Below, piece after piece: positions 22,141 through 32,500 of a stretch of 64,000 nt of DNA; position 1 is the first letter of the stretch, and every line of letters starts with the position of its first letter. The notes under the pieces are model-generated. The model saw only the letters and a list, made by a program, of their open reading frames with translations. It did not search any database and had not been told where the DNA came from. The position numbers and the translations under genes are program-made. Source of the stretch: Eublepharis macularius (taxonomy: Eukaryota > Chordata > Lepidosauria > Squamata > Eublepharidae); NCBI RefSeq assembly GCF_028583425.1, contig NC_072800.1, forward strand, positions 89,418,501 to 89,482,500, in the 5' to 3' direction.

Positions 22141-22181
22141 CCTCTGAAGATGCCAGCCACAGCTGCTGGCGAAACGTCAGG
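22141..22181 (+). ncRNA. hammerhead-ribozyme-like motif
   Basis: CCT and AGG form stem I. CTGAAGA matches the core (C3-U4-G5-A6-N7-G8-A9). One extra T follows, then hairpin GCCAGC..GCTGGC (stem II), then GAAA. Stem III is a single C-G next to A15.1-U16.1, and GTC is the cleavage triplet. Short-stem-III hammerheads are known from Penelope-like elements. Activity is untested. Confidence 0.55.
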
Positions 22182-22249
22182 AACTACAATGCCAAGACCA
22201 CGGCAATACAGCCCGGAAAACCCACAACAACCAAGATAGACATTTTTTT

Positions 22250-23377
22250 CCAAAGTCCTCGAGAAAAGAATCCAAACTCTGTATTCCGCAAATGTGTTTT
22301 GATGGATTAAACTGAAAGTATATCAAGCGTCAAGCAAATGTAGCGATAGCAGTACTCGACAGTGATGTTAATTATTGTTTAAAACCAATACAATTCGAAC
22401 CTGAAGGTTCCTAGATGGTTATAACTGTTGGGTTAGATTCAATGGCAAATTAAGGTGGTGGGGTCTGTGGTGGAAGGGCGATCAGATAAAACCATCCCTG
22501 CTTCTTCTATTAGAGGAAATCTACTGCTGGATCCGACCCAGAATTTCTAAAACAAGAAAAAAAAGTATTTCTAAACCATCTGTATCTCTAAAGGCCAGTT
22601 TCTAACATTCCATCACATATTTGTCTGCCTAGGAGGAAGAGCTCAGAATTTATTTAGATTTATTTTACTTACAGAATGTACAACCTGCTTCAGATTTTTT
22701 TTAAATAATGCAGCATGCATAAGTCACAAAATAACATAAATTTCAAACCATTAAATGTATAAAACTGGAATAGTCCAGGGAAATAGCAAAACTATTATTT
22801 TTTTAAAAAATAGAAGGACCAAAAACCATTAAAAAAATTATTGGAGCAGGAAATGGCTTTCACCTTTCAGTTGGGGGACTGGCAGAGAGGGGGACAAACA
22901 AACATTTCAGAGTTTTGCAGAAGTAACTGAAAAGATCCTTTCTCTTGTTTCTGACCTCTGTATACACTGGTGGTTGAAGCAGAGGCTCTCCCTTGATGTT
23001 AAACTACAAATGGGATCTTGATGCTCTCCACTTGGAGCTTTATATATCGATGCCAACAGCTTGACTTGACCTTGAAAACATACTGGTACTCAGAGTTGAA
23101 GGGTCAGAGCATTGGCTGGGGTCATGAATGGAAAAGAATCAATTTTGCCCCATGCCCCCCCTACATTTATTTTCTCAAATATAACTGAATAGATGGCCTG
23201 GTCCTTATTTAGGGGATCCCTAAGACACCTGAGAATTAAAGGTCCTATTAAAACCTCTCCTATAGTACCCAAAGCCCAGTCTCCCCAAGCAAAAACTGAA
23301 AATAAAACTCTCCTATTGCAACAAGAAAATCCTTGAGTTAGCATCAGTCATTCTGTTCAAGACCATTAATGCCCATT
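22250..23377. other. no recognisable feature
   Basis: A/T-rich intergenic sequence. No repeat family or exon recognised. Confidence 0.5.
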
Positions 23378-23379
23378 TA

Positions 23380-23665
23380 TGAAGGGGCTCTGTGGCACAG
23401 AGTGGTAAGCTGCAGTACTGCAGTCCAAGCTCTGCTCACAACCTGAGTTCGATCCTGGTGGAAGCCGGATTCAGGTAGCCAGCTCAAGGTTGACTCAGCC
23501 TTCCATCCTTCCGAGGTCGGTAAAACGAGTACTCGGTTTCCTGAGGGTAAAGTGTAGATGACTGGGGAAGGCAATGGCAAACCACCCCGTAACGTCATGA
23601 TGTGACGTCCCCCTATGGGTCAGTAATGACTCAGTGCTTGCACAGGGGACTGCCTTTACCTTTAT
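23380..23665 (+). repeat. tRNA-derived SINE-B
   Basis: Head gggctctgtggcacagagtgg..gttcgatcctggtgg. Body tgactcagccttccatcctt and ggcaatggcaaaccacccc, ending gtcagtaatgactcagtgc. Relatives at 43640 (-) and 58857 (+). Confidence 0.78.
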
Positions 23666-23717
23666 GAAGGGGAAAGCTTCAGCCTGCTTGCCCTCTTGAC
23701 CATAGGTGGGAAGCAGA

Positions 23718-23951
23718 GAGCAGAACCACAAGTGACAAAAGGCACAGATTGGACACTTGTCAGCTTCCCTCAAGTTTTGATGGGAAATGTAGGCCTCCTG
23801 GTCTCACAGCTTTGCTCTCTGACTGCTGTCCAATGGACTTTTCAACTGTCACTTGTCCAACGTTCCGCCAAGCTGCCTACATTTCCCATCAAAACTTGAG
23901 GGAAGCTGACAAGTGTCCAATCTGTGCCTTTTGTCACTTGTGGTTCTGCTC
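23718..23951. mobile_element. foldback MITE, GAGCCAAGC family (variant ends)
   Basis: Arms carry cagcttccctcaagttttga as in the other copies, but the ends are GAGCAGAACCACAAGTGAC. Flanked by AGA on both sides. Confidence 0.7.
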
Positions 23952-24055
23952 AGAGTCTGGCTGTCCGACAGTGAGGAGAGAATTTAGTGCAAGTTCAGAT
24001 TCAGGACCTTGGACAGTGCACTGTAGATGCTGAGGACAGAACTACAGTGTAACCC

Positions 24056-24514
24056 ACAAAGCAACAAGAAGAACCACTGTGAAGTACAACACGTCCCAAA
24101 TGAACATGAAACAAAAATGATATACCGATATTAGAGATTTTGAGCGCACATCAGTGCAGTAAATTTCATTGTTTGGTTTGGAGAGAATGTTTGACCTTGA
24201 TTGTATGTCTGATGCTCTGCCAGTTTACTGAGGAAGGGACTGAATTGCCGAAACGTGGGAGTCAACCCGAAACCCCGTCTGTCTGCACTTGCTTGTGATT
24301 CTGTGCAGGTGGCGATTCGTTCAACTCAGAAGTTTTCATCAGTCAACTGATAATTCGTCATTAATTCTCTCTGGATACTGGATTGAAAATGTTATATTTT
24401 TGTATTGGTAAAATTAATTAAAATACTACTAATAATATTATGAATACAATACCATTTTCATGTTCATTTGAGAAGCGCTATATTTCACAGTGGTTCTTCT
24501 TGTTGCTTTGAGGG
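24056..24514. mobile_element. element with ~30-bp inverted ends
   Basis: The left CAAAGCAACAAGAAGAACCA and the right TGGTTCTTCTTGTTGCTTTG are inverted repeats. The interior has ctgaggaagggactgaattg then ccgaaacgtggg, resembling Penelope-type termini. Family not certain. Confidence 0.6.
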
Positions 24515-24519
24515 TAGAG

Positions 24520-25235
24520 CTACGGCTCACTTAATAGACAGGCTTCGGCTACCCTAAAGATAACCTGCCTGCTAGTGCTTACCTTAATCTCTTTGAGAGC
24601 AGAATGCCACCGTAGGAAAGTGGAGGATCAAAATAGATGTGGTGTGGAAGGCCTGCCGAGCATCTCCCAATGGTTCTTATTTGCTCTTTAAGTTAACCAG
24701 TAGGGCTCTGAATTTGGTCAAAGCAGCAGTGCAGGGGAAAGGAGCTGTAAATCTTGCCCCATTTTGATCAGTAAAATACCCTCCAAGCCATTTTTTTCCT
24801 CTTGGTAGACAAAAAGATATTGGGTCCCCTCCCCATATGTGAGGTAATTCCATGGCCTATATGGAAAAGTTTCAGCAATTCTCTCCTATGCCGATGTTCT
24901 AAAGAGTAAATTTTCAGGTGACACTCCAGATGGTCAGATGCACTTCAAAATGCATCACATCTTTGACTGCAGTTTAAGAAATTGTTCTGTTTCTAAGGCA
25001 TACAGTCCAGTACTGCTTACACATTTCCTGCTGCCTTTGAGACTGGTGTGGTGAAGATGGGCTACCCAGAGCTGGCAGGATCTAGCAAGAAGTCACTGGT
25101 ATCTGAGAAGTTCATCAAAGAGACACTGGAGAAGGATGGAAGGAAAGACATCTCTGGATGGAGTTCGTACTCGTGGAGCTTTCTGAAAGAGGGTTTACTT
25201 AGTAATTACCTCTGTAGATGATATAGGAGCTCTGT
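24520..25235. other. no recognisable feature
   Basis: Intergenic; nothing coding or repetitive recognised by eye. Confidence 0.5.
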
Positions 25236-25445
25236 CTTGGATAGCCCAGGCGAGCCTGATCTTTTCGCATCTCAGAAGCTAAGCAGGGTCAGCCTTGGTT
25301 AGTCATTGGATGGGAGACCTCCGGTGAAGACCAGGGTTGCAGAGGCAGGCAATGGCAAACCACCTTTGTTAGTCTTTTGCCATGAAAACTCCAACAGGGG
25401 TTGCCATAAGTCAACTCTGACTTGAGGGCACTCTCCACCACAGAT
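25236..25445 (+). repeat. 5S rRNA-derived SINE
   Basis: gatagcccaggcgagcctga, then agaagctaagcagggtcag, ggatgggagacctcc, ggcaatggcaaaccacc and gccataagtcaactctgact. Confidence 0.82.
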
Positions 25446-26550
25446 GAGCTCAGAAGTTCTCCATTTTTAGAGGCATTGGTGCCCTACTCAAACGCAGAAA
25501 TTTCCATGTCACGGATCTTGACAATAACCATCCATTACAACAGGGTCTTTGGCAGTATCTGCTTAATAGACAAGAAGGGAATGGGCTTCAGTCTCCCAGG
25601 CTTTCTGTCCAGTGCTTGCAAATGCCAAACTTCAAGAAAGAATTGTATTTCAGTGTGGTTAGTCTGTCTTTTGCATTCTAGATTACCTTCACTCTTCCAA
25701 TGTTCTCCTAGAAAAGTTAACTCACTCAGATGTTCTTGGTGGCTCAATATTTTTCCATTATTGTGCCTCACAAAGAGACTAGTTCTATCGGAACAAGAAT
25801 GCCAATTCTAATGGGGCCATTGCAAAAAGGTACTCTCTTACGGGTAGCTTTATGTTGAATGTAAATATATATATATGGTCAATGGGTGGACTGGTGATTG
25901 TCACTGTTTAGGGTGACAATTCTCCTTTGTAAGTAGGGACCCAAAGGCAAGAAATGCTTCTGAAACTGTTGTAAATATCTCTTTCATGTTTAAACAGTGT
26001 TATGTTCCTTTTTTCACTGTGAGATATATTTTGGAGTTTGAAAATATATGTAATTAAAAACAAAATATAATAATAATAATAAAAAAGTGTTGTGACAAGT
26101 TTCTTGGGCATTTTTTTTAAAGACTGCCAGACTAGAACTCTGAGAAATAGCATGACGATTAAGGATAAACTGGTATACCCACTTTTGTTTTGTGTTGATA
26201 ATCTGTTGTTGACATCCTCAGTTTTGGTCTGGTATCTTCCCCATCATTTATATGCAATCGGTGCAAAAACAATGTTGAAAAAAACACATTCATTTTCATA
26301 GGTGGGAAAATTGTCAAGAAGAGAGAGGAACAAATACAAACCAACTGGTTTCTCCCAAAGTGGAAACAAAAATAAAATGGGAATATGCAAACAAAACTGG
26401 ACAGGTTTTGAAATCTGGGCTTATCCCTAACCATAGTGCACTGAGAAATTTTGCTTATTAAAACCAATTTCCCACAGATGCTGCTCCAGGGCCGGTCTGT
26501 CCAAATTAATCTCAGTTTTGCAAATTTGACCACAACCTTAGTCGGCTTGG
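25446..26550. other. no recognisable feature
   Basis: A/T-rich intergenic DNA with a short (AT)n near 25866. No exon recognised. Confidence 0.5.
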
Positions 26551-26554
26551 AACT

Positions 26555-26865
26555 TCAGAGTTTCTCTACGCGAGGCCTCTTACACGAAGATGCTCAAGTG
26601 AAGGGAGGTGCAATGTTAACCAGGAAGCGTAAACTATGATATTTCATCTTCACCTCCCCGAAGGCTCTGTCAGTTTCACCTTCCCTTTGGGGAGGCAAAG
26701 AAGAAATTAACAAACCCTCTGTGCAGTGATCTTTGCTGGCTCTGTAGAGAGGGGAAATTGACAGAGCCTTTGCCTCTGTCTTTTTAAACTACACTTCCCG
26801 GCTAACATTGCGTCTCCCTTCACTTGAGCACCCTCATGAAAGAGGTCTCGTGTAGAGAGACTCTC
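26555..26865. mobile_element. long-TIR MITE, CTCTACACGAGA family
   Basis: About 80-bp inverted ends (ctctacgcgaggcctctta and its complement; gctcaagtgaagggag, gcaatgtta). A second copy is at 45208-45625. Confidence 0.7.
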
Positions 26866-27369
26866 TGCCTAGCTGCATTTAAAAGGGTTCAGCAGTGAGG
26901 CTAATGTGACATTTGGCCTGGCAAGGGTCACTTTCAGGCCTCAGTCAGCTAAAAGAGGGGAAAGGCCTGGGCTGAGTGGGAGAGGATCTGCTTGGCATGG
27001 CAGTACATGATATGGAAGACTCCCACCTGACATCCTGGAGAGCTGTTGCCAGTTGGTTTAGACAGTACTGACCTTGATGGTCCATGGCATAATGCAGCTG
27101 ACAGCAACTTCCAGTGTTCAAGGTAAATCCAAAAGTAACTGTAGTCAAGACAGTTCTGGTCTCAGCAATGAGAGGATACCTAAAAACTTTTGGGAACTCG
27201 TTTTCAGAGGCAGACTGGTGAACCAGCAAAGACAGTCCAAGACTAGAGACGAGCAGATTTTCCTCGTTCTATTTCTTTAGTCTTTTGAAATTTCATTCTG
27301 CATCTCTTTCCACTCCCCCTTAACTGGGAGAATTTCTGAAAGGAATTCCTGAACTGGAGCAAGTACAGT

Positions 27370-27779
27370 GTCTGACTAGGACCTGAGAGGCCCAGGTTCA
27401 AGTTCTGACTCAGTCATAAAGCTCATGCTCTCTCTCTCAGCCTAGCCTACTTCACAGGGCTGGATTGAGTGCAAACTGGATGGAGCAGCATCTGTGACAC
27501 TCAAAGCTCCTTGGAGAAATAGTAAGATGAAAAGTGAGTCGTCTCCAATACGGCTTACCTTTTATATAGTAGGATGGCTTAATTTATTCCAGTCCACTGA
27601 TGAGTTGAGCATGAGGTGGGTTTTACGTGAACTAGAGGCGGGCACGAACCGGGAAAATGGCAGTTCATTGCGGTTTGTGGTTTGTCGCATTTCACGAACC
27701 ATAAACCATGAACTGCCATGAACTTGCCCAGTTCTTGAACCAGCTCATTTGGTTCGTTGGTTCGTCACTTCCGGAGCTC

Positions 27780-27813
<34 letters not shown>

Positions 27814-27915
27814 AGCCTAGCCTACTTCACAGGGCTGGAGTGAGTGAAAACTGGATGGAGCATCCATCTGTGGCACTCAAAGCTCCTTGGGGAAATAGTA
27901 GGATAAAAATAGGTA
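27370..27915 (+). repeat. SINE-D segment duplicated on both sides of a hAT remnant
   Basis: Two copies of the block cctagcctacttcacagggc ..aaagctccttgg, at about 27430-27535 and 27812-27905. They flank a truncated TAGAGATGGGC-family remnant at 27633-27775. A (CT)n run lies at 27781-27812. Confidence 0.6.
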
Positions 27916-28324
27916 GATAAATAAACAAAGACCATCCATGCAGGCGTTCCAAAGAGTCTGTGCATGTCCGCTTTCCTGGCCCTTTTAATGGCTGTCTTGC
28001 CCTGCTCTCTTCATTATATCATGACGGGGCAAAGTTACTGTTATTCATTAATGCCTTTATCATTCTGTTCTGAAATCTTGGGAAAGTGGCTTTAAAGATG
28101 CTGCAAATAAATGAAAAGGAGAGCTAAGAGTGTGAGCTGGGAAGTCCAAACCCAGCCTCAGTCAGGGTCTCATTGGAAGGCCCTGAGCAAGCAGGATTGG
28201 TCCTCTGGCCATGGCACCCAAGGTAATGCTTGGGGTGGCACAATGAGAACAGTGTTACTGGCCTACCTTACAGGGGTGATATGATTGCTGAGCTTTGTGA
28301 AGTGCTTTGGAGACCTGTAGTGAA

Positions 28325-28722
28325 CTGCATCATAATAAATAATAATATCATTCGATTTATAATGCCCACTCAGAGCAGTTTACAAAGTGTGTTATTATTA
28401 TCCCCACAACAATCACCCTGTGAGGTGGGTGGGGCTGAGAGAGCTCTGAGAGAGCTGTGACTGACCCACAGTCACCCAGCTGGCTTCAAGCAGAGGAACG
28501 GGGACTCAAACCCGACTCTCCAGATGACAGTCCTGCCACTCTTACACCAGAGAAGCAAAATGGGGATTTGGAAATCCAAACTCAGCCTGAATTGTCTCTG
28601 CTAGCTTCTGCATTGCACTGCCAGTTATACTATGCCGCTAAGATCAGGTCTCTAGATGCCCCCTGCCCCCAAGCCTGGCTCTCCGGATTAGAGTCCTGCC
28701 GTTCTTAACCACTACACCAGAC
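28325..28722 (-). repeat. SINE-A, reverse, plus remnant
   Basis: tttacaaagtgtgttattat through cagctggcttcaagcagagg is a reverse SINE-A. A second fragment gattagagtcctgccgttct ends at 28722. Confidence 0.7.
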
Positions 28723-28789
28723 CCTTACTGTGAAATCCTAAGGAGAGTTACTTCAGTCTAAGCCCATTGATTTGATTTCACTCTTAATC

Positions 28790-28950
28790 TATCAAGTTCA
28801 GTATTATTCACTCAGACTGGCAGTACCTCTCCAGGAGCTTTCACATTGCCTACTACCTGGTCCTTTTAGCTGGAGATGTCAGGGATTGAACTCGGGACCT
28901 TCTTCATGCCAAGCAGAGGCTCTGCCACTAAGCCACGGCTCCTCCCCAAG
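28790..28950 (+). repeat. SINE-C
   Basis: ctcagactggcagtacctct through ccactaagccacggctcctc. Confidence 0.65.
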
Positions 28951-29405
28951 AACTCTGTAAATGTTAATTATTAATACTACTATGACATCATTCAATCTCT
29001 ACTCTCCCCTTGTTGAAGCAGCTCCCTAAGAAATTTCATCACACTAAACAAATCAGAAAGACTTCTTGGAGATGTCTGCATCCCATGTTGCTGAAAGTCC
29101 TTCCCATGTATAGTATTGATAGTTCTCTGCTGACATCAGTGGTCGAGACAACTCCAGCTCCAACATGAGAAAAGACAAGTCGTGTGGCTGGCATTCAGGG
29201 GTATATATTGTCGCCTGAACCAACCATGAGACAGCTCTCGGGCACCTGGCCCTGGTTCAACATTTACTGGTAGGAGGTTCCCAGTGCCCAGACCTGTGCC
29301 GGGGTGAAAGCTTTTGGGTGCAATTACCACCTTCTGCCTCAGCATGAGGTGGCGCTGCACAGCAGGGCATGTTCCGGTATGATTGGAAGTCAGGCTGTGG
29401 TTGTT

Positions 29406-29588
29406 TCAGACAGAGGAGGAGCCATTCTGACAGTTGCTCCTCTGGGGGCTGAGCCGGTCCAGCAGGGATAACTGTGTGACATAATTGACTGGACTGTTGT
29501 CTCCAGAGAGGCTCCGATGCTTTCGTGTGAAGCTAAGGTAATGTTGGTAGTGCCACTTGCGCAAGTGCTTCTTGAACTCAGTCTGGAC
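29406..29588 (-). CDS. GHRHR: GHRHR terminal coding exon
   Basis: 183 bp: 60 codons plus TGA. A pyrimidine tract with ccctcag precedes [18 protein letters not shown]. The tail continues with [16 protein letters not shown] and ends NGSSSV. It is longer than the human GHRHR tail and retains helix 8. No AATAAA was seen within about 1 kb downstream on this strand. Confidence 0.92.
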   Translation of the reverse strand, partial: VQTEFKKHLRKWHYQHYLSFTRKHRSLSGDNSPVNYVTQLSLLDRLSPQRSNCQNGSSSV

Positions 29589-32500
29589 CTGAGGGAGAGA
29601 GAGAGAGAAAGAGAGCAAGGGCCAGGAAAACAATAAAGGATTGAAACAGAAATTGGGTCAGGAATGGGCAAATCTGGGTTCTTGGAGGCTGTGCAAATTT
29701 TCCAGATATTAGTCTAGCCAACCCTGACCTGGATAGCCAAGGAGAGGCTGATCTTGTCATATCTCAGAAGCTAAGCAGGGTCAACTTAGGTTAGTAATTG
29801 GATGGGAGACCTCCGAAGAAGTTGTGTGGCTGGCATTTCACTCTGCTGTGAAACTCACTGGGAGACCTTGGTGCCAATCACTCTTTCCAACCTTAACCTA
29901 CCTCGCAAGATTGCTGTAAGGGTTACATGAGGAAGGGAGAATTATGTATGTCATCCTGCATTCCTGAGAACAAAAGAGGGAGGAACCTGTCCATAAGAGA
30001 CAGTGGTGTGGCATAAAAACCAGTATCTTGAAGATCGCTTCCCACCTCCCTTTGGAATACAATGAAAAAGAAAGTATCTAGCTCTCAGACGTGCAGAAAT
30101 GTGCACGGGTATGTGGGTGTGGTGCCCCGACCTGGATAGCCCAGGAGAGCCTGATCTCATCAAATCTCAGAAGCTAAGAATGGACAAGATGACAAGAAAA
30201 TTGAGAGATCTGGACTCAGGGCAGTTCAACACAGACTGGGAGAAGCTGAAACAATACCTGGAGAAGAAATGGGAGGTGGGAGGAAAACTGTGGCAGTTTG
30301 AGAACTACTGAAGTATTGAAGTAGAGGGGGGAGACTTTACCGGGGGGAGAAGAGATAAATGTGAATTAATAAGCAGTCAGATTAATAGATTGACATATAT
30401 ATAGATATATATAGGTTAACAAACAGAACATAGAGAAAATAATTAATTATAAGGACTAAATATAAGGAGCGATTAACTAACAATATTTTCTTTTTTTTCT
30501 GACAAGTTTTGTACCAAACTGAATGTCTGAAGATATAGATGGGTCAAATTGATTGACTACGTGAGGAGAGATATATAGAACTATTATAAAAAGATAGAAT
30601 GAGTAATATATATAGAGAATAAGTCAAATTGTTTGATATAAACGAATGTATGATCTATATGGTTTATGATATATAGAAATACCTGAAATTGAAAAATTGG
30701 GATAAATTGTTTATCTAAGATGGAAACAAAGGCTTACAGTTTGGGCATATAATGTTAAAAATAGTTAAGGATGTACTGCTTAGAATAATGGAGAATATAT
30801 ATTTGTTTTAGATAGAGGAAGCTAATAAAAGTAAGGGAAAGGGGACAAAGGGTTGGAAAGCTGTTGGAAGTCAACAAAAAGGGGGGGAAAGGGAGGGGGT
30901 TAGAGATGAAAAAATTGGGGAAAATTGAATGTAAATGTGGAAATAATGGATTCTAACCCAATAAAAATTTTTCAAAAAAAAAAAAAAAATCTCAGAAGCT
31001 AAGCAGGGTCGGCCTTGGTTAGTAACTGGATGGGAGACCTCCAGTGAAGATCAAGGTTGCAGAGGCAGGCAATGGCAAACCACCTCTGTTAGTCTCTTGC
31101 CATGAAAACCCTCCAGGGGTAGCCATAAGTCAACTATGACCTGATGACATGACTTCATTCATTAGTCTAGGGGATGTACTGTGTTTTAATATGCTGTCAA
31201 CTGAATCCACTATGAATATTGAAGACTTATGGTCAAATTTGTATCTTCTTGGACACTCCAGGTACAAAACATCTGTGTTTAGATGGTTTGTGGTCATTTA
31301 ACCAGGCCTGGGCACGCTCCTGAAGGATATCTTCAGGGAGTTGACAGGGAGTGAACCTGACCTGTCCAGAATGGGCATGGCATGTGAACATAATTGTACT
31401 TCTGGGAAATAAATTTATACACTATCTGGAATGAAGCTTGGTAGGGCCAAGAAGGGCCACGTAAAGGCATTCCGTGGGCTTGATCTGACCCCCTACTTGG
31501 TGATCCTTGACTCATTTGATTTGGACACGATGTACATCATTCCATTTGTTTATCGAAGTGTCAAGGACTGTGCACACATTGCACATGTGCATACCAAACA
31601 CATGCGCAGGAGACTGGGATCGGTCATGCACACAGTTGTATGCATGCATGGGAGTGTTCTGCATGCATTCTCTCTGAAAGCCAGCATTGAACGTCAGAGT
31701 CAGTTTACATTATGAAAACTGTGTAAATAAACATACATTTGCAGATCTCATATATATTGTATCCTGATGTACTGGGCACGGCAGAAAGAAAAATCTCCCT
31801 GCTTATTTCTTTGACTGACCCTCTGATATTTCGGCAAGTACTGCACTCATATGGTGGTGGAGAGTGCCATCAAGTCATAGATGACTTATGGCGACCCCTG
31901 GTGGGGTTTTCAAGGCAAGAGACCAAGGAAAGTGGTTTGCCATTGCCTGCCTGTGCACTCTGGTCTTTGCTGGAGGTCTCCCATACAATTACTAATCATG
32001 GCTGACTCTGCTTAGCTTCTGAGATCGGACCCAATCAGACTTGCCTGGGCTGTGCAGGGCAGGGTGTGTGTGGTACACTCAAGTCAGAATTGACTTATGG
32101 CGACCCCTGGTGGGGTTTTCATAGCAAGAGCCTAACAGAGGTGGTTTGCCATTGCCTGCCTCTGCAACCTTGATCTTCACTGGAGATCTCCCATCCAGTT
32201 ACTAACCAAGGCCGACCCTGCTTATCTTCTGAGATCTGATGAGATCAGGCTCTCCTGGGCTATCCAGGTTGGGGCACCACACCCACATACCCGTGCACAT
32301 TTCTGCACATCTGAGAGCTAGATACTTGCTTTTTCATTGTATTCCAAAGGGAGGTGGGAAGCGATCTTCAAGATACTGGTTTTTATGCCACACCACTGTC
32401 TCTTATGGACAGGTTCCTCCCTCTTTTGTTCTCAGGAATGCAGGATGACATACATAATTCTCCCTTCCCCATGTAACCCTTACAGCAATCTTGCGAGGTA

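Larger units (their letters stand above)
21960..22232. mobile_element. Penelope terminal-repeat foldback (no internal region)
   Basis: Two near-identical terminal repeats of about 130 bp in head-to-head inverted orientation. They share gctggcgaaacgtcaggaac and gggttttccgggctgtattg with the element at 59311. A target duplication of up to 16 bp, AACCAAGATAGACATT, is at 21944-21959 and 22229-22244. Confidence 0.85.
29845..31160. repeat. arm 1 of a large inverted duplication
   Basis: Matches the reverse complement of 32080-32570 over about 500 bp. Shared non-repeat stretches include cagtatcttgaagatcgctt, tacataattctccctt (complement) and cctccagtgaagatcaaggt. Interrupted by the L1 at 30179-30986. 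Confidence 0.85.

Noticed and set aside
24225-24270. ctgaggaagg..ccgaaacgtgg as a hammerhead ribozyme
   Set aside because: The cleavage triplet would be GTG, which is not permitted, and stem II is poor.
25236-25350. Functional 5S rRNA gene
   Set aside because: Only the internal promoter part resembles 5S rRNA, and it is fused to a SINE body; several diverged copies exist.
29640-29675. SILYCF on the - strand just upstream of the GHRHR last exon, resembling the TM7 micro-exon
   Set aside because: No splice donor or conserved LNGE follows, and the true 42-bp exon is at 34108-34149.
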